NCBI GenBank assembly: GCA_002748285.1
Contig: PDSA01000004.1
Location: forward strand, 16,924 to 80,923
Direction: 5' to 3'
DNA: 64,000 nucleotides
Source: Rhodobacterales bacterium
GTDB taxonomy: Bacteria; Pseudomonadota; Alphaproteobacteria; Rhodobacterales; Rhodobacteraceae
The notes beneath the pieces were generated by a model. The model was not told where the DNA came from. It was given only the letters and a program-made list of their open reading frames with translations, and made no database searches. This document shows positions 1 through 8,518 of the stretch, in pieces. Each line of letters begins with the position of its first letter. The first letter of the stretch is position 1. The position numbers and the translations under genes were made by a program.

Positions 1-1051
1 CTTCCTCGTAGCGCCCCATGGAGCGCAAGAGATTGGCCAGATTATTGAGACCGGTCGCATAACTTGGATGCTGTTCGCCGAGGGTGGCCTGATCAATCTT
101 CAGCGCCCGACGGAAAAGCGGCTCAGCTTCCTCATATCGCCCCATACCCTTCAACAGCCCGGCCAGATTGCCGAGTGCAGTCGCATTATTTGGATCCTTA
201 TCACCTAAAGCTTGGGCAGAAACGTCAATAGCCTGACGGTAAAACCGCTCGGCTTCCTCGTAACGCGCATTTTCCTGCAACAGCATCGCCTGGAGGTTCA
301 AAGCGCGGCCATGTTGGAAGGCGGTGCCGGTCTCTGCCAAATCCAGATGGCGGGTGGACAGGGATAGGGCGGTGGCATAGTCGCCAGCATTCATGGTGAG
401 TTCTGCGGCTTTGTAAAGGTTGTCCATGCTGGGTTCCAGCTCTGCCGCGCGGCGGTAATGGCGGGCGGCCCCGGCCCAGTTCACTTGCGCTTCGGCGATT
501 TCGCCCAGCCCGTATTCCGCCCGCGCCGCGGCCTGCACCGCAATCTGCGCATCCTTGCGGATTTCATCGAACAGAGCTTCGGCCACCGAATAATCAAACC
601 GGCGCAAAGCATCTTTGGCCTTTTCGATTCGTTCGGCACCAAAGCTGTTGGCCTCGCGGGCCAGCTTGGCCTCAAGGCTGGTGATCCGGTCTTTGGCCTC
701 TTCCAGTGCTTTTTCTGGCGCACGCAGGCGGGCATTCACCTCATCCAACTCCGCTTGCAAGCGGGCGCGATCTTCGGCATGCGCGTTTTGCAGTTTGGCG
801 GTAATCTCATCGCGCAACTGGCGCTGGCGTTCTTCGAACTGCGCCAGCGTCATGTTCACCATGGGTTCAGAAGGCGCTTCGTTTTTGATCGTCAGCGTCC
901 CTTCTGGCGACCTAAAACGACGCCAGAAAAACAAAAATACAGCTCCAACCGCCCCCAGCACGGCAACAATCGCCATGACCGCTGTGCTGTTTTTCTCAAT
1001 TCCGAAAAACGCCCAGATCGCGTTGCCCCATTCCGCCAGCCAACCCATCAT
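1..1051 (-). CDS. TPR-repeat membrane-anchored protein (3' part outside window)
   Basis: The reading frame is open from an ATG at 1051 to the left edge, so about 350 N-terminal residues are visible and the C-terminus is missing. Residues ~22-44 form one hydrophobic membrane segment followed by WRRF, then a charged coiled-coil-like stretch (~60-125) and tetratricopeptide repeats. The last repeats are of the 42-residue kinesin-light-chain type: the DNA repeats every 126 bp, with the same 'RYEEAE' coding block at about 1, 127 and 253. TPR arrays mediate protein-protein contacts; the partner is unknown. It may be an inner-membrane scaffold with a cytoplasmic TPR domain. The function is not recognised. 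Confidence 0.8.
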   Translation of the reverse strand, partial: MMGWLAEWGNAIWAFFGIEKNSTAVMAIVAVLGAVGAVFLFFWRRFRSPEGTLTIKNEAPSEPMVNMTLAQFEERQRQLRDEITAKLQNAHAEDRARLQAELDEVNARLRAPEKALEEAKDRITSLEAKLAREANSFGAERIEKAKDALRRFDYSVAEALFDEIRKDAQIAVQAAARAEYGLGEIAEAQVNWAGAARHYRRAAELEPSMDNLYKAAELTMNAGDYATALSLSTRHLDLAETGTAFQHGRALNLQAMLLQENARYEEAERFYRQAIDVSAQALGDKDPNNATALGNLAGLLKGMGRYEEAEPLFRRALKIDQATLGEQHPSYATGLNNLANLLRSMGRYEE

Positions 1052-1139
1052 CTCTATAGCACAGCCCCACCCGTTCCGATCCCAAGATCACTAAACGGCT
1101 TCACCACCACTATTACAAGAAATTTATCAAGCCGCCGGA

Positions 1140-1598
1140 TCAGTCGCGCAGCACATCCGTGGCCCGCAGATTGCCCAGATTGCCCATCAGTTGCCGCAGC
1201 AGCGACAGCCCTTTGATGTTGCTATCCGTCACCCGGCGCGACAGGGCGATGATGCGGCCATCTTCCAGCGTAAAGCGCTCGATATTCTCAACCACCCCGT
1301 CCTTGCGATAGGTGATCGCCACGATCTGACGGTCAATCACCTTGGGCGCTTTATAGGCAAAATGGCGCCAGCGGCTTTGGGTGTAATACCAGCCACCGCT
1401 TTGCAGCATCCCGAACGAGGTCGGACGGCCAATCGCTTCGGCCACGGTTTCGCGGGTATCGACCCCGACCACGATTTGCTCCAGATCAGAATCGGTGGGC
1501 ACATAGCCGTGATTGCGATAGATCGCCGAACAGCCACCAAGGGCAACCAGTGTCAGGGCCACAGCCCCTGCTTTGACAACTTGAATAAGTTTTGACAT
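1140..1598 (-). CDS. bamE: Outer-membrane assembly lipoprotein BamE (SmpA/OmlA family)
   Basis: BamE is a small lipoprotein of the BAM complex, which inserts beta-barrel proteins into the outer membrane. The sequence has a signal peptide ending in the lipobox LGGC, then a compact domain with the family pattern of a short helical start (LEQIVVGVDTRETV), a GxPTSFG turn and strands around WYYTQSRW. It has about 152 residues, normal for the alphaproteobacterial form. I chose the ATG at 1598 because AAGGG lies 8 nt upstream; an ATG at 1616 would add six residues before the signal peptide. It is divergent from yceD across ~100 bp. Confidence 0.88.
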   Translation of the reverse strand: MSKLIQVVKAGAVALTLVALGGCSAIYRNHGYVPTDSDLEQIVVGVDTRETVAEAIGRPTSFGMLQSGGWYYTQSRWRHFAYKAPKVIDRQIVAITYRKDGVVENIERFTLEDGRIIALSRRVTDSNIKGLSLLRQLMGNLGNLRATDVLRD

Positions 1599-1701
1599 CC
1601 TGCTTGCCCTTGCCATAATGGTTTGCAGCCTCTGATCGGCTCTCTGCCACAGGCTTATAGAATGATCACGCCTGTTTCAAGAATGGAAAAGCACCTGCCC
1701 G

Positions 1702-2256
1702 ATGACCTCTGATATCATAAAGACCCCCACATTGACGGTCGCCCGCCTGCACAGCCAAAGCCCGACCCGTTTTGAGCTGATCCCATCAGCCAAAGCCCGC
1801 GAACAGATCGCCACGCTGCTGGAGTTGCAGGCGCTGCCCAAACTGCGCTTTGCCGGGGCGGTGTCGGCCAGCGGGGCGGATGACTGGCAGTTGCAGGGCC
1901 AGCTGGGGGCGAGCGTGGTGCAATCCTGTGTTCTCAGCCTTGAGCCGGTGCGCAGCCGGATTGATGTGCCGGTGACGCGGCTCTATCTGGCGGATTTCCC
2001 CGAGCTGGGCGGCGAGGAAGAGGAAATCGAGATGACGATAGATGAGAACTGCGAGGCGTTGGGCAGTGTGATTGATCTGGAGGCGGTGATGGTCGAGGCG
2101 CTCTCTTTAGCCTTGCCGCTTTATCCCAAAGCCGAAGGGGCAAGCCTGCAAACCACCCAATCTGCCCCGCCGGGGGTCACGCCGCTGGACGATGAGGCCA
2201 CCCACCCCTTTGCCGGGCTGGCGGCGTTGCGTGACAAGATGCAGGGCGGGGAATAA
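1702..2256 (+). CDS. yceD: YceD/DUF177 family protein
   Basis: This is a 184-residue DUF177 protein. The family is almost always encoded directly before rpmF and has been linked to 23S rRNA accumulation and ribosome assembly. The conserved C (position ~72, QSCVLSLEPV) and the acidic central segment (GGEEEEIEM), followed by IDLEAVMVEALSLALPLYP, match the family. Here it opens the yceD-rpmF-plsX-fabH-ihfA-merR block. A ~195 bp gap before rpmF suggests that rpmF also has its own promoter. Confidence 0.88.
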   Translation: MTSDIIKTPTLTVARLHSQSPTRFELIPSAKAREQIATLLELQALPKLRFAGAVSASGADDWQLQGQLGASVVQSCVLSLEPVRSRIDVPVTRLYLADFPELGGEEEEIEMTIDENCEALGSVIDLEAVMVEALSLALPLYPKAEGASLQTTQSAPPGVTPLDDEATHPFAGLAALRDKMQGGE

Positions 2257-2318
2257 GCCCCCTGAGCCACCCCGGATCACCCCCGGAGCGAATTCCCCTA
2301 TCCACCGCAAGAAAACAC

Positions 2319-2346
2319 TTGCGCCTTCAGAGAATCCCAGTATGTT
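2319..2346 (+). promoter_or_regulatory. Possible sigma70 promoter for rpmF
   Basis: TTGCGC at 2319-2324 and TATGTT at 2341-2346 are separated by 16 bp, about 105 bp upstream of rpmF. The match to consensus is fair only, and the site is inferred from sequence alone. Confidence 0.3.
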
Positions 2347-2451
2347 CCGCGCTCGCGCAAATGACGGCTTGAAAAGCTGAGCCGCTATAGCGTATGAGAG
2401 ACAAACACACGAAACACCGGGGCGCTGCCCCAATTAGCCCGAGGTTGTCAC

Positions 2452-2661
2452 ATGGCTGTTCCTAAGAGTAAAATTTCGCGCTCGCGCCGCGGTCAGCGCC
2501 GTTCGCATGACGCATTGGTTGCCGGCAACCCTGCCGAATGCCCGAATTGCGGCGAGCTGAAGCGCCCACATCACGTTTGTTCCGACTGCGGTCACTATGA
2601 TGAGCGCGAAGTCGTGGCAGTGATCGACGAAGCCGATTTCGACGACGAAGACGCGGCCTAA
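2452..2661 (+). CDS. rpmF: 50S ribosomal protein L32
   Basis: L32 is a small protein of the large ribosomal subunit. The 69 residues start with the invariant MAVPKSK and basic [13 protein letters not shown], then carry two CxxC pairs (CPNC and CSDC), so this is the zinc-binding C+ form. The acidic tail FDDEDAA is common in Rhodobacterales. It is followed after ~95 bp by plsX, the classic rpmF-plsX-fabH arrangement coupling ribosome and lipid synthesis. Confidence 0.97.
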   Translation: MAVPKSKISRSRRGQRRSHDALVAGNPAECPNCGELKRPHHVCSDCGHYDEREVVAVIDEADFDDEDAA

Positions 2662-2755
2662 GCGGCGCAGCTTTGGCAGCGTGAGGCATGACATCAGTCC
2701 CAAAACCAGTGCCCGTGCCAACCTTGCTGTTGGGACAGAGACCGAGGGTGATGAA

Positions 2756-3856
2756 ATGACCGATGATCACGCTGCCCCTAAAACATCCGACAACACTGCT
2801 GTTGTCATTTCCGTCGATGCCATGGGCAGCGATCTGGGGCCGGATGCCGTGGTGTCCGGCATTTCCATTGCTGCCCGCGAAAATCCCGACATCCGTTTCA
2901 TCATCACCGGCGATCAGGACACGCTGAACGCCCTGCTGCCCAACCACCCCGAACTGGCCGGGCGCTGTGAAATCCGTCATGCCGCCGAAGTGGTCAGCAT
3001 GGAGGATAAGCCCAGCCAGGTGATGCGCTATGGTAAGAACACTTCGATGTGGGCGGCGGTGGATGCGGTGCGCAATGGCGATGCGCAGGTTTGTGTCTCC
3101 TGCGGCAATACCGGGGCGCTGATGGCGGTGTCGATGATCCGGCTGCGCAAATTGCCCAGCGTCAACCGCCCGGCCATTGCCTGTTTGTGGCCTTCGGGCA
3201 ATCCGAGTGGTTTTAACATCATGCTGGATGCCGGTGCCGATATTCGCGCCGATCAGGAAGATTTGCTGCAATACGCGCTGATGGGGGTGTCCTATGCCCG
3301 CAACGGGCTGAATGTGGCCCGTCCACGGGTGGGGCTGCTTAATGTCGGCACCGAAGAACATAAGGGCCGGGCTGAACTGAAAGTGGCGCACGAGTTGATC
3401 ACTCAGGTCGCACAGTCGGCGGATTTCGATTATCTAGGCTTTGTCGAGGGCAGCGACATCCCCACCGACCGCGTCGATGTGGTTGTCACCGATGGTTTCA
3501 CCGGCAATGTGGCGCTGAAAACCGGCGAAGGCACCGCCCGGCTGATCAGCCAACTGATGCGCCAGACGCTGGGGGGCTCGCTGCTGTCGCGGATGGCCTC
3601 GCTGTTGGCGCTGCGCTCGATCAAGCGGTTCAAACGGCTGATTGATCCGCGGCGAATGAATGGCGGCGTGTTTCTGGGGCTCAATGGCACGGTGATCAAA
3701 TCGCACGGCTCGGCGGACGCCACCGGCAATGCCGCCGCGATCCAGCTGGCCATCACCCTGTCGCAATCCGATTTTGGCCATAAACTGGCGGCAAGGGTTG
3801 CATCTGGCTCCGCCGCACGACAGTATAAAGACGTGGATGAGCAAGGCAAAAAATAA
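2756..3856 (+). CDS. plsX: Phosphate acyltransferase PlsX
   Basis: PlsX makes acyl-phosphate from acyl-ACP and phosphate, feeding PlsY in phospholipid synthesis; it is a peripheral membrane enzyme. The N-terminal motif VISVDAMGSDLGPDAVV and the later SCGNTGALMAVSM and DGFTGNVALKTGEG are diagnostic. The ATG at 2756 is chosen because GAGGGTG precedes it; an upstream ATG (2681) would add 25 unconserved residues. It has 366 residues, near the usual length. fabH follows after 9 bp, so the two are co-transcribed. Confidence 0.95.
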   Translation: MTDDHAAPKTSDNTAVVISVDAMGSDLGPDAVVSGISIAARENPDIRFIITGDQDTLNALLPNHPELAGRCEIRHAAEVVSMEDKPSQVMRYGKNTSMWAAVDAVRNGDAQVCVSCGNTGALMAVSMIRLRKLPSVNRPAIACLWPSGNPSGFNIMLDAGADIRADQEDLLQYALMGVSYARNGLNVARPRVGLLNVGTEEHKGRAELKVAHELITQVAQSADFDYLGFVEGSDIPTDRVDVVVTDGFTGNVALKTGEGTARLISQLMRQTLGGSLLSRMASLLALRSIKRFKRLIDPRRMNGGVFLGLNGTVIKSHGSADATGNAAAIQLAITLSQSDFGHKLAARVASGSAARQYKDVDEQGKK

Positions 3857-3865
3857 GGGGCTAAA

Positions 3866-4840
3866 ATGACACTTCGCGCCGTCGCAATAGGGGTGGGCCA
3901 TTACCTGCCCGAACGTGTTGTTGAAAACAAAGAGTTTGAAAAGACCCTGGACACCAGCGATGAATGGATCCGCAGCCGTTCCGGCATTGAACGGCGTCAT
4001 TTCGCGGCCGATGATGAAACCACCTCGCATATGGCCACCCATGCCGCCCGCGCCGCGCTGGCCGATGCCGGACTGACCCCGGATGATGTGGACGCCATCG
4101 TGGTCGCCACCTCGACCCCGGATCACACCTTCCCTTCTGTTGCCACCATGGTGCAAGGCGCGCTGGGGATGACACGGGGCTTTGCCTTTGATGTGCAGGC
4201 GGTTTGTGCGGGTTTTGTGTTTGCGCTGTCCAACGCCAATGCGCTGATCCTGTCGGGTCAGGCCAAACGGGTGCTGGTGATCGGGGCCGAGACCTTCAGC
4301 CGCATCATGGACTGGACCGACCGCGCCACCTGCGTGTTGTTTGGCGATGGCGCCGGCGCGCTGCTGCTTGAGGCACAGACGGGCAACGGAGACCATCAGG
4401 ATCGCGGCATTCTGGCCACCGATCTGCATTCCGATGGCCGCCACCGCGAGATGCTCTATGTCGATGGCGGCGTGTCCACCACCCAGACCGCGGGCCATTT
4501 GCGGATGCAGGGCAATGCGCTGTTTCGCAAAGCTGTGGAAAAGCTGACCTCCACCGCCGAAGCCGCGCTGGCAAAAGCCGGGTTGCAGGATAGCGATGTC
4601 GATTGGATTGTGCCGCATCAGGCCAATATCCGCATCATCGCCGGCACCGCCAAAAAGATGGGCATCGGGCTGGAAAATGTGATTCTCACCGTGCAGGATC
4701 ACGGCAACACCTCGGCGGCTTCGATCCCGCTGGCGCTGTCGGTGGGCAAATCCCGCGGCCAGATCAAACCCGGCGATTTGCTGGTCACCGAAGCGATTGG
4801 CGGCGGTTTGGCCTGGGGTTCAGTGGTGATCCGCTGGTAA
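3866..4840 (+). CDS. fabH: Beta-ketoacyl-ACP synthase III
   Basis: FabH condenses acetyl-CoA with malonyl-ACP to start fatty acid synthesis. The catalytic triad is visible: Cys114 in the QAVCAGF context, His251 in VPHQANIRI and Asn281 in HGNTSAAS. The glycine-rich C-terminus (IGGGLAWGS) is standard. The length of 324 residues is typical. It sits 9 bp downstream of plsX and upstream of ihfA, as in most Rhodobacterales. Confidence 0.96.
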   Translation: MTLRAVAIGVGHYLPERVVENKEFEKTLDTSDEWIRSRSGIERRHFAADDETTSHMATHAARAALADAGLTPDDVDAIVVATSTPDHTFPSVATMVQGALGMTRGFAFDVQAVCAGFVFALSNANALILSGQAKRVLVIGAETFSRIMDWTDRATCVLFGDGAGALLLEAQTGNGDHQDRGILATDLHSDGRHREMLYVDGGVSTTQTAGHLRMQGNALFRKAVEKLTSTAEAALAKAGLQDSDVDWIVPHQANIRIIAGTAKKMGIGLENVILTVQDHGNTSAASIPLALSVGKSRGQIKPGDLLVTEAIGGGLAWGSVVIRW

Positions 4841-4875
4841 ATTGCAATTTAAAGCTGACTTGCAAGCCATTGATA

Positions 4876-4905
4876 TTGACTCGTAAATTCCCAGACCGCT
4901 ATGCT
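4876..4905 (+). promoter_or_regulatory. Probable sigma70 promoter for ihfA
   Basis: TTGACT (4876-4881) and TATGCT (4900-4905) are separated by 18 bp, in the 111 bp gap between fabH and ihfA and ~45 bp before the ihfA start. It would give ihfA and the MerR gene a promoter independent of fabH. Based on sequence match only. Confidence 0.45.
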
Positions 4906-4951
4906 TGTGCAAAGCGGCGTTCAGGCAATGCCGGGTAATCAGGGGATGATG

Positions 4952-5254
4952 ATGAGTGAAAAGACCTTAACCAGAATGGACCTCAGCGAAGCCATTTTTC
5001 GCGAGGTCGGCCTCAGTCGCAATGAAAGCGCCGGGTTGGTTGAGTCGGTGCTCGATCATATTTCCGATGCGTTGGTGCGCGGGGAATCCGTGAAAATCTC
5101 ATCCTTTGGTACCTTTGCCGTGCGTGAAAAATCGGCCCGTGTCGGCCGCAATCCGAAAACCGGACAAGAGGTGCCGATTTCGCCGCGCCGGGTTCTGACC
5201 TTTCGCCCCTCGCATCTGATGAAAGATCAGGTCGCCGCTGGCAACAAAAGCTAG
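4952..5254 (+). CDS. ihfA: Integration host factor subunit alpha
   Basis: IHF-alpha pairs with IHF-beta (not in this window) to bend DNA in transcription, recombination and replication. The 100-residue protein starts [16 protein letters not shown] and has the HU/IHF core with ISSFGTF and the beta-arm [14 protein letters not shown], including the proline that intercalates in DNA. The start at 4952 follows AGGGG by six bases; upstream ATGs in the same frame lack this. The MerR gene starts 9 bp after the stop. Confidence 0.95.
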   Translation: MSEKTLTRMDLSEAIFREVGLSRNESAGLVESVLDHISDALVRGESVKISSFGTFAVREKSARVGRNPKTGQEVPISPRRVLTFRPSHLMKDQVAAGNKS

Positions 5255-5263
5255 GGCAAAGCA

Positions 5264-5944
5264 TTGGCCAAATCTCCTGACGCATTCAGAACCATCAGCG
5301 AAGTGGCCGACTGGCTCGACACTCAGGCCCATGTGCTGCGCTTTTGGGAGAGCAAATTTCCCCAAGTCAAACCCATCAAACGCGCCGGTGGGCGGCGTTA
5401 TTACCGCCCCGCCGATATGCGCCTGCTGGGCGGGATCAAAAAGCTGCTGCATGATGATGGCATGACCATCAAAGGGGTGCAGAAGATGCTGCGCAGTCAG
5501 GGGGTGGCCGAAGTCTCGGAGCTGTCGCAGCCGCTGGATATGGACGAAGCGCAGATCATCGAGGCCGAAGCGGTCGAAGTGGTGCCGCCACAGCCCGAAA
5601 TCGCGGCCCAGCCTTTGCCCCTGCCCGCCGAAGCGGAGCCTGTTGCTGAGCCCGAGCTTACCCTTCAGGCGGAACCAGAGCCCGCAGCTGACCCCGAGCC
5701 CGTTGCTCAGGCCGAGCCGGAGCCAATGCCCGACCCCGAGCCTGCCGCTCCAGCCGAGCCAGAGCCAACGCCCGAACCGGAGCCCGAATCACCGGCTCAA
5801 CCAGATGGCGTAGACGCCCCCTCTGCCCCCCCTTCCCCGGCAGATCAGCCCGATAAACAGCCTGAATTATCCGCGATTTACCACCGGCTACAGGCGCTGC
5901 ATGACAAAATGCAAAGCAACGACAGCAAAAAATCGACAGACTGA
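5264..5944 (+). CDS. MerR-family transcriptional regulator with Pro/Glu/Ala-rich tail
   Basis: Residues ~9-80 form a MerR-type winged helix ([30 protein letters not shown]). A long low-complexity acidic/proline tail follows, then a short conserved C-terminal helix ([11 protein letters not shown]). The start codon is TTG at 5264, preceded by AGGG. There is no Cys pair of the metal-sensing MerR type and no recognised effector domain. The gene follows ihfA in nearly all Rhodobacterales. Its target is unknown, and regulation of the neighbouring block would be a guess. Confidence 0.85.
   Translation: MAKSPDAFRTISEVADWLDTQAHVLRFWESKFPQVKPIKRAGGRRYYRPADMRLLGGIKKLLHDDGMTIKGVQKMLRSQGVAEVSELSQPLDMDEAQIIEAEAVEVVPPQPEIAAQPLPLPAEAEPVAEPELTLQAEPEPAADPEPVAQAEPEPMPDPEPAAPAEPEPTPEPEPESPAQPDGVDAPSAPPSPADQPDKQPELSAIYHRLQALHDKMQSNDSKKSTD
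5669..5794 (+). repeat. Three tandem 42 bp repeats inside the MerR gene
   Basis: Three in-frame 14-residue units, each starting AEPEP and ending near PEP, follow one another at 5669-5710, 5711-5752 and 5753-5794. Unit boundaries are exact to the codon. They encode an extended acidic-proline linker and are probably variable in copy number between strains. Confidence 0.8.
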
Positions 5945-6006
5945 TTTTGAATAATGTTTTTTCCGGCTTGCCATGGGGCGCAAAAGCATTATGTAGGGGG
6001 CCAATT

Positions 6007-6083
6007 CGGGCTATGGCGCAGTCTGGTAGCGCGTCCGTCTGGGGGACGGAAGGTCGCAGGTTCAAGTCCTGCTAGCCCGACCA
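6007..6083 (+). tRNA. tRNA-Pro (anticodon GGG)
   Basis: The acceptor stem CGGGCTA pairs perfectly with TAGCCCG, followed by discriminator A and an encoded CCA. The anticodon arm has a seven-base loop CTGGGGG, giving anticodon GGG after the invariant T33. The T arm is GCAGG-TTCAAGT-CCTGC. Length is 77 nt including CCA. It reads proline CCC codons, which are frequent in this GC-rich DNA. It lies between the MerR gene and dcd on the same strand. Confidence 0.96.
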
Positions 6084-6177
6084 TTACCAAAACCGCTCGC
6101 TCTGTTTTCGGGGCGGGCGGTTTGGCGTTTTCAGGGGGCACATCCGGCGCCACCCGTTTCAGATCAGAGGCCCGCCC

Positions 6178-7257
6178 ATGACCGCGACCGGCGTTTTACC
6201 AGACCATATGTTGCAACAGATGATCTCAGCAGGCCAGATCACCTCTGAAACTCCGATTTTGCGCGAACAGATCCAACCGGCTTCGCTGGATTTGCGGCTG
6301 GGGGCGATTGCCTATCGGGTGCGGGCCTCGTTTCTGACCGGAGCCAAGGCGCGGGTGCAGGACCGTCTGGCGGAATTTGAAATGCACCGGATTGATCTGA
6401 ATGATGGCGCGGTGCTGGAAAAAGGCGCGGTGTATCTGGTGCCGCTGCTTGAGGGGCTGAACCTGCCCAAAGGGGTGCAGGCGGTGGCCAATGCCAAATC
6501 CTCGACCGGGCGGCTCGATCTGCTGACCCGCACCATCACCGATAACGGCACCGAGTTTGACCGCATCCCGGCCGGCTATCACGGCCCGCTCTTTGCCGAG
6601 ATTTGCCCGCGTTCCTTTTCGGTGCTGGTGCGCCCGGGTATGCGGCTCAATCAAATCCGGTTCCGCTCGGGTCAGGCGGTGCTGAGCGACCACGATCTGC
6701 GCACCCGTCACCAGCAACAAGCGCTGGTGGATGGGATGGCGCATATTGATGACGGGCTGGGCTTTTCCGTCGATCTGCGCCCGCGGCAGGGCAATTTGGT
6801 GGGCTATCGCGCCAAGCCACATACCGGAGTGATTGATCTGGACAAAATCAGCCATTACCCGCCTGCCGATTATTGGGAGCCGATCCACACCGATGAGGGC
6901 CGCATCATTCTTGACCCCGGCGCGTTCTATATTCTGGTCAGCCGCGAGGCGGTGCATATCCCCCCCGACTGCGCCGCCGAGATGGCCCCTTATCTGGCGA
7001 TGGTGGGCGAATTTCGGGTGCATTATGCGGGCTTTTTTGACCCCGGCTTTGGCCATGGCGCCGCCGGGGGCAAGGGCGCGCGCGGGGTGCTGGAGGTGCG
7101 CTGTCACGAGGCGCCCTTTGTGCTGGAACATGCCCAGATTGTTGGGCGGCTGGTTTACGAGAAAATGGCGGCGGTGCCAAATGTGCTTTACGGGGCCGCG
7201 CTGGCCTCGAATTATCAGGGGCAAGGGCTGAAATTATCCAAGCATTTCAAGGGGTAG
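6178..7257 (+). CDS. dcd: 2'-deoxycytidine 5'-triphosphate deaminase (long two-domain form)
   Basis: The enzyme converts dCTP to dUTP, the route to dTMP. This 359-residue protein is the long alphaproteobacterial type with an N-terminal and a C-terminal dUTPase-like half, against ~190 residues for the E. coli enzyme. Visible hallmarks are QPASLDLRLG near the N-terminus, AKSSTGRLDLL (nucleotide-binding serine/arginine) and GTEFDRIPAGYHGPLFAEI. The C-terminal half repeats the fold (DPGAFYILVSREAVHIP). It stands alone after tRNA-Pro. Confidence 0.9.
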   Translation: MTATGVLPDHMLQQMISAGQITSETPILREQIQPASLDLRLGAIAYRVRASFLTGAKARVQDRLAEFEMHRIDLNDGAVLEKGAVYLVPLLEGLNLPKGVQAVANAKSSTGRLDLLTRTITDNGTEFDRIPAGYHGPLFAEICPRSFSVLVRPGMRLNQIRFRSGQAVLSDHDLRTRHQQQALVDGMAHIDDGLGFSVDLRPRQGNLVGYRAKPHTGVIDLDKISHYPPADYWEPIHTDEGRIILDPGAFYILVSREAVHIPPDCAAEMAPYLAMVGEFRVHYAGFFDPGFGHGAAGGKGARGVLEVRCHEAPFVLEHAQIVGRLVYEKMAAVPNVLYGAALASNYQGQGLKLSKHFKG

Positions 7258-7291
7258 GAATGCGTTTCTAATCCGCTTAGCCACAACGGTA

Positions 7292-7413
7292 GGTTCGCGA
7301 CCGACCCGAGGGCGGCTCTCCGATGGTTCGAAGATCCTGTGGGAACACGAACCGCGTCACCAAAAGCAACTGCTGCATTTCGCGCCCGCCCTGGAGGGCG
7401 GGTCGGTCGCGAA
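7292..7413. repeat. Long hyphenated inverted repeat between dcd and the DUF364 gene
   Basis: A 17 bp arm at 7292-7308 (GGTTCGCGACCGACCCG) recurs as its exact reverse complement at 7397-7413. The right arm also contributes to a separate tight hairpin, CCCGCCC-TGGA-GGGCGGG, near 7383-7400, and a third hairpin (GGATTGC/GCAATCC) follows immediately. The element fills most of the 184 bp between two convergent genes. It could act as a bidirectional terminator or be a structured RNA or mobile repeat. There is no U-tract, so simple intrinsic termination is not obvious. Confidence 0.75.
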
Positions 7414-7441
7414 CCGGATTGCAGGCAATCCAGGGGGAATG

Positions 7442-8440
7442 CTAACGACACACCCCAATATTACAGGTCAAATCCGGGCGCATCAGATTGGTGCCGGTTT
7501 CCAGAATAAATTGCTCGGTCGCGGCCCAGTCTGACACCGCGGTGCCCGAAACATCATTCAGCCCATACTCCAGCAGCAGCGGACAAACCGGCGCGCTGGG
7601 GCCAAGCAGCATCCGAAACGGCACTTGGCCCGAGCTGCGCAACAGCGGCTCCAGCGAGCCATTCATCAGCGTCTGCGCCGTGATGACCAACGCCTGCGCC
7701 CCGGCGATGGCCTGCGCTGCATCTGCCACCGCAATGTCGTTGCCCTGAGGCTCCCGCTCGACAATCCGCGCCTGCGGTAGCCGTTTCTGCGCATCGCGAA
7801 ACCCGCCGATGATCACCAGCCCCTCGCCGGGCGGATCAAAGCGGGCAAAGCCGGTCTTGTCGCCCTGCTGACCGACCCGGTTCCAAAACGCATTGATCGC
7901 CGCCAGCCCCAGAGAGCGCGCCAGAGCATCGGTGGAACACATCATCCCCGCCAGCTCTTGCAACGGACGCCCGGTAAAGCCGCTGTCGGGGCGAACGCTG
8001 CGCGGGCCTTCGGTGCCACGCTCGGGGCTGCGGGCGATTCCGCAATAAGGGCCGGCCTGAACCATGCTCCAATTCAACCCGATCAGCACTTTATCGACCA
8101 GAGCATCAGTGGTCACACTGGCCGCCAGATCCCGCTCGATTTGACCGCCGCCAAGGGCCGAGAGCATGGCAAAACCATCGGGTTCGATTGCGTCGGGATG
8201 CGCCCGATCACAGCGGATCAGGGTTGGAATGTCGTTGGGCGCATCACATTCGCCCAGCGGCACCACCTGCATATCCGGCGCATCACGCGGCCCGGAATCC
8301 GGGGGGGTGATCCGCCAGCCAAAACTGCTCAGCAACGCGATTTCCGCCGCAAAACGCTGCCTCCGCTGAGGCGTATCGGTGGCGACATGAACACAGCCAG
8401 AGAGCTTGGGAAAACCGGGCGCATGGGGCATGGGGCGCAT
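7442..8440 (-). CDS. DUF4213/DUF364 (putative heavy-metal chelation) protein
   Basis: A 332-residue cytosolic protein. The central part (~125-195) resembles DUF4213 (LIGLNWSMVQAG, then LAGMMCSTD and SLGLAAINA). The C-terminal part has the Rossmann-like DUF364 signature (VIIGGF, LVITAQTLMNGSLEPLL, LLGPSAPVCPLLLEYGL). The family has been proposed to chelate heavy metals or bind an S-adenosylmethionine-like ligand, but no reaction is established. Here it carries an extra ~110-residue N-terminus. It runs in the same direction as the Fe-ADH operon upstream, 78 bp away, so read-through is possible. Confidence 0.72.
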   Translation of the reverse strand: MRPMPHAPGFPKLSGCVHVATDTPQRRQRFAAEIALLSSFGWRITPPDSGPRDAPDMQVVPLGECDAPNDIPTLIRCDRAHPDAIEPDGFAMLSALGGGQIERDLAASVTTDALVDKVLIGLNWSMVQAGPYCGIARSPERGTEGPRSVRPDSGFTGRPLQELAGMMCSTDALARSLGLAAINAFWNRVGQQGDKTGFARFDPPGEGLVIIGGFRDAQKRLPQARIVEREPQGNDIAVADAAQAIAGAQALVITAQTLMNGSLEPLLRSSGQVPFRMLLGPSAPVCPLLLEYGLNDVSGTAVSDWAATEQFILETGTNLMRPDLTCNIGVCR

Positions 8441-8518
8441 ATCCTTTTCAAGGGTCAGTGACTTAAAGCATCAGGTAAGCTTTGCACCCGAACCATCGGA
8501 AACAAAGCGCTTTATTCT

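Noticed and set aside
1..380. 126 bp periodic repeats resembling a tandem array
   Set aside because: The period equals 42 codons and the translation is a normal kinesin-light-chain-type TPR series.
7258..7300. Possible tRNA fragment after dcd (TTTCTAATCCGC and GGTAGGTTCG resemble an anticodon and T arm)
   Set aside because: No acceptor stem, the anticodon stem does not pair, and the T-arm-like bases belong to the 17 bp inverted repeat.
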